This document shows positions 62,030-64,000 of a stretch of 64,000 nt of DNA, one piece after another. Location of the stretch: assembly GCF_035989285.1 (NCBI RefSeq), contig NZ_CP108513.1, positions 682,001-746,000 on the forward strand, written 5' to 3'. The notes below the pieces were generated by a model, which was given only the letters and a program-made list of their open reading frames with translations, was not told where the DNA came from and did not search any database. Position 1 is the first letter of the stretch, and the number at the start of each line of letters is the position of its first letter. A program made the translations under genes and the position numbers. Source of the stretch: Streptomyces sp. NBC_01235 (GTDB lineage Bacteria; Actinomycetota; Actinomycetes; Streptomycetales; Streptomycetaceae).

Positions 62030-62231
62030 TGCGACGCTCCTTGGTGGGTGGATGTATCGTCCGCGCCGCGGGACGCGGCGCGGACCTTGCTGCACCGGGC
62101 GGGTCGGCCGAAGCGGACGCGCCCGGAGTCTGTGGCGGGGCCGTCACCACGCACGGCCCTGTGCGAGCGGCTCACGAATCAGGAGCTGGGCCCTGTCGGA
62201 GCGTGCGGGAACCGCCTCGGCGAGCGGCGTA

Positions 62232-63089
62232 TCAGCGGTGCGGGAGCGATGCCGGGAGGGGCGTTTCGAGGACGGAGGCGTGTCGCATGCCCGACGGCAG
62301 AGCCAGGGAGACGAGCTCCCAGTCCACGCCGTCCTTGCTGCGGACCGCTCCGTACCTGCCCTCGAGGAAATGGTCGAAGATCATGATCATCTCGTCTCCG
62401 CGGCGGAAGATCGACGGTCCCTCCACCACCGAGGGAGTGACCGGCCCCGTGGAGGAGGTGCACGCACCGCCGGGGGTGTCGAAGGTGGTCAGGTGGATGT
62501 CCTTGTGCGCGGTGACGAGGTCGTTGGTCCCGCGTTCGTCCTTGTAGGCCATGAGGAAGCCGCCGCCGTCCAGCTCCCGCACGGTGGCGTCGATGACCGA
62601 GTGGCCGGGGTCGAAGAAGAGTCCGGGGGCCGAGAAGGTTCCGAAGTCCTCGGTGGTGCAGTGCCAGATGCGGTGGTTCTGGCCGACGTGTTCGAAGTTG
62701 CGGCCCTCGGCCGTGCTCCCGGCCTCGACGACCGATGACCAGATCAGGTGGTACAGGCCGGTCCCGCGGTCCAGGAAGAACTCCGGCGCCCAGGCGTTGA
62801 GGGCGCCCTCCACTCCGGCCATGACCGGAAGGAGTTCCTGGTCCGACCAGGTGAGCAGGTCGCCCGAGGTGGCGTGGACGATATGGGGACTCGTCCAGCC
62901 GTCGGTGGCCAGCAGATGGAACAGGCCGTCGGGGCCCACCCCGATGAACGGATCCCGCAGTCTGCCGGTGCCGACCGTGCCGCGCAGCACGGGCCGACCG
63001 CCGTTCACCGTCGCGAATTCCTCGCCGTCGTGGCTGTAGGCCAGGTGGAGCGCCTCGTCGGCGTTGGTGAAGTAGGAGACCACGTACAT
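62232..63089 (-). CDS. GH43-like five-bladed propeller glycoside hydrolase
   Basis: A 285-residue protein with a five-bladed beta-propeller pattern. RLRDPFIGVGPDGLFHLLATD holds the RDP motif (Asp general base), GALNAWAPEFFLDRGTGLYHLIWSS the APE motif with a candidate acidic residue, and VIDATVRELDGGGFLMAYKDE resembles the pKa-modulator blade. This is the GH43/GH117-type arrangement for arabinosides, xylosides or related sugars. No signal peptide is visible, so it is probably cytoplasmic. The ATG at 63089 is chosen over 63113 because of a GGAAGGA about 13 nt upstream. It lies between a sugar permease and the beta-helix protein. Confidence 0.82.
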   Translation of the reverse strand: MYVVSYFTNADEALHLAYSHDGEEFATVNGGRPVLRGTVGTGRLRDPFIGVGPDGLFHLLATDGWTSPHIVHATSGDLLTWSDQELLPVMAGVEGALNAWAPEFFLDRGTGLYHLIWSSVVEAGSTAEGRNFEHVGQNHRIWHCTTEDFGTFSAPGLFFDPGHSVIDATVRELDGGGFLMAYKDERGTNDLVTAHKDIHLTTFDTPGGACTSSTGPVTPSVVEGPSIFRRGDEMIMIFDHFLEGRYGAVRSKDGVDWELVSLALPSGMRHASVLETPLPASLPHR

Positions 63090-63197
63090 CGGTGGAGGGT
63101 CCTTCCGGGACATCGGGGCAGCGAGACATCAGGGCAGGGGTCGCCGAGGGAACGGGTGTGCTCGGACGGGTCGGTCGGCACACGGACGTGCCCGGGT

Positions 63198-64000
63198 TCA
63201 GGACTTGACCGCTCCGGCGGACATGCCGGCGACCACCTGGCGCTGGAAGAAGACGAAGATGAGCAGCAGCGGCACGACGCCCAGCAGCGCGGCCGGGAAC
63301 AGGGTGGTCGGCTGCACGGTGTGCGGGTCGATGAACGAGTAGGCGTTCACCATCACGGTCCGCTTGTCCGGGTCCTGCAGGAACACCAGGGGTACCAGCA
63401 GGTCGTTCCAGATCTGCAGGGAGACGAAGGTCAGGAGCGTGCTGGTGACCGGGCGCAGCAGCGGCAGGATGATCGTGAAGAAGGTACGGAAGGCGCCGCA
63501 GCCGTCGAGTGCCGCCGCCTCCTCCAGGTCTGCCGGAACGGAGCGGATGAAGCTGGTGTAGAAGAACACGGCGACCGGGAGGTTCAGGGCGATGTAGATG
63601 AGGACGACGCCCGTGTAGGTGTCCAGCAGGTTCAGGTCGCGCATCAGCAGGTACAGCGGTGCCACCACCACGAAGACGGGGACGGACGTGCCGAGGATGA
63701 ACAGCCGGTACACGGCGGTGGACCAGTGCTGGGTGATCCGGGCGAGGGGGTAGGCGGCGAGCGAGCCGATCACGGTGATGGCGACGCACGAAACGCTGGT
63801 GATGAACAGGGTGTTGAGGGTGCTGGGCCCGTAGTGGATCTGACTGAAGGCGTCGGAGAAGTTCTTCAGGGTCAGTGAGTGCGGGATGCCCAGGGGGGAA
63901 CGGGCCACGTCGGCCGCGGTGCGCAGCGAGGTGACGACCGTGAAGAGGAACGGCAGGACGAACAGCAGCGTGCCCAGGCTGAGCAGAGCGGTGCCCAGGC
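63198..64000 (-). CDS. Carbohydrate ABC transporter permease (partial, cut by right edge)
   Basis: A MalG/UgpE-type inner-membrane permease. Transmembrane segments include LSLGTLLFVLPFLFTVVTSL at the window edge, TLFITSVSCVAITVIGSLAAYPLA, LFILGTSVPVFVVVAPLYLLM and LLGVVPLLLIFVFFQRQVVAGMSAGAVKS. The EAA loop is DLEEAAALDGCGAFRTFFTIILPLLRPV (residues ~170-195 of the visible part), which contacts the ATPase. The frame is open to position 64000, so the start lies outside. With the GH43-like and beta-helix genes it forms a probable polysaccharide-utilisation operon; the solute-binding protein and second permease should lie to the right. Confidence 0.9.
   Translation of the reverse strand, partial: LGTALLSLGTLLFVLPFLFTVVTSLRTAADVARSPLGIPHSLTLKNFSDAFSQIHYGPSTLNTLFITSVSCVAITVIGSLAAYPLARITQHWSTAVYRLFILGTSVPVFVVVAPLYLLMRDLNLLDTYTGVVLIYIALNLPVAVFFYTSFIRSVPADLEEAAALDGCGAFRTFFTIILPLLRPVTSTLLTFVSLQIWNDLLVPLVFLQDPDKRTVMVNAYSFIDPHTVQPTTLFPAALLGVVPLLLIFVFFQRQVVAGMSAGAVKS

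Overview
The window is very GC-rich DNA with pervasive GTG starts, GGAGG-type ribosome sites and gene families typical of Streptomyces: multidomain PAS/GAF SpoIIE phosphatases, DUF6479, SCO6745-like and YqjF-like proteins, and many AraC, TetR and CGNR regulators. I infer a Streptomyces or close relative, probably an accessory part of the chromosome because gene remnants are frequent. I found no rRNA, tRNA, CRISPR array, phage or conjugation module, but I could run no search tools.

Layout. 0-12 kb: a CoA-transferase cut by the left edge, a CGNR zinc-finger regulator, three metallo-beta-lactamase (MBL) fold hydrolases, two alpha/beta hydrolases, a secreted double SnoaL protein and four AraC regulators. 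The regulators are mostly divergent from, or next to, the enzymes. Two near-identical palindromes (GCATAG-N3-CTATGC core) link the CoA-transferase/CGNR locus with the MBL/hydrolase locus. 12-21 kb: a vanillyl-alcohol-oxidase-type flavoenzyme, then ALDH, SDR and a ProA-like gene on one strand behind a TetR gene with a 25-bp palindrome, then an epoxide-hydrolase-like gene and a second CGNR regulator. 21-33 kb: an enoyl-CoA hydratase / flavin reductase / GMC oxidase operon; a TetR and a DUF3533-type membrane protein sharing an operator motif; a four-gene molybdenum hydroxylase operon in the order of E. coli paoABCD, with a divergent TetR.

33-43 kb: a PAS-GAF-SpoIIE-HATPase phosphatase, then about 2.8 kb of broken genes (acyl-CoA synthetase, SnoaL, UvrD-like helicase, sensor kinase), then an acyl-CoA dehydrogenase, a leucine-rich-variant repeat protein, a four-helix copper protein and a DUF6479 protein. 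43-52 kb: a broken fructosamine kinase, a short UvrA paralogue divergent from a second SpoIIE phosphatase, an ATP-grasp protein, RpiB followed by a phosphoketolase tail, and small conserved proteins. 52-64 kb: carbohydrate genes (GH115 with a LacI-type palindrome, a secreted beta-helix protein with two C-terminal modules, a GH43-like protein, a sugar ABC permease cut by the right edge), interspersed with a broken IclR gene, a YqjF-like protein, a hemerythrin and repeats.

The most notable unexplained features are the paired CGNR-associated palindromes with their repeated half-site at the regulator start, the shared TetR/transporter operator, and the cluster of broken genes at 36-38.6 kb. I did not find a clearly new defence or mobile system.
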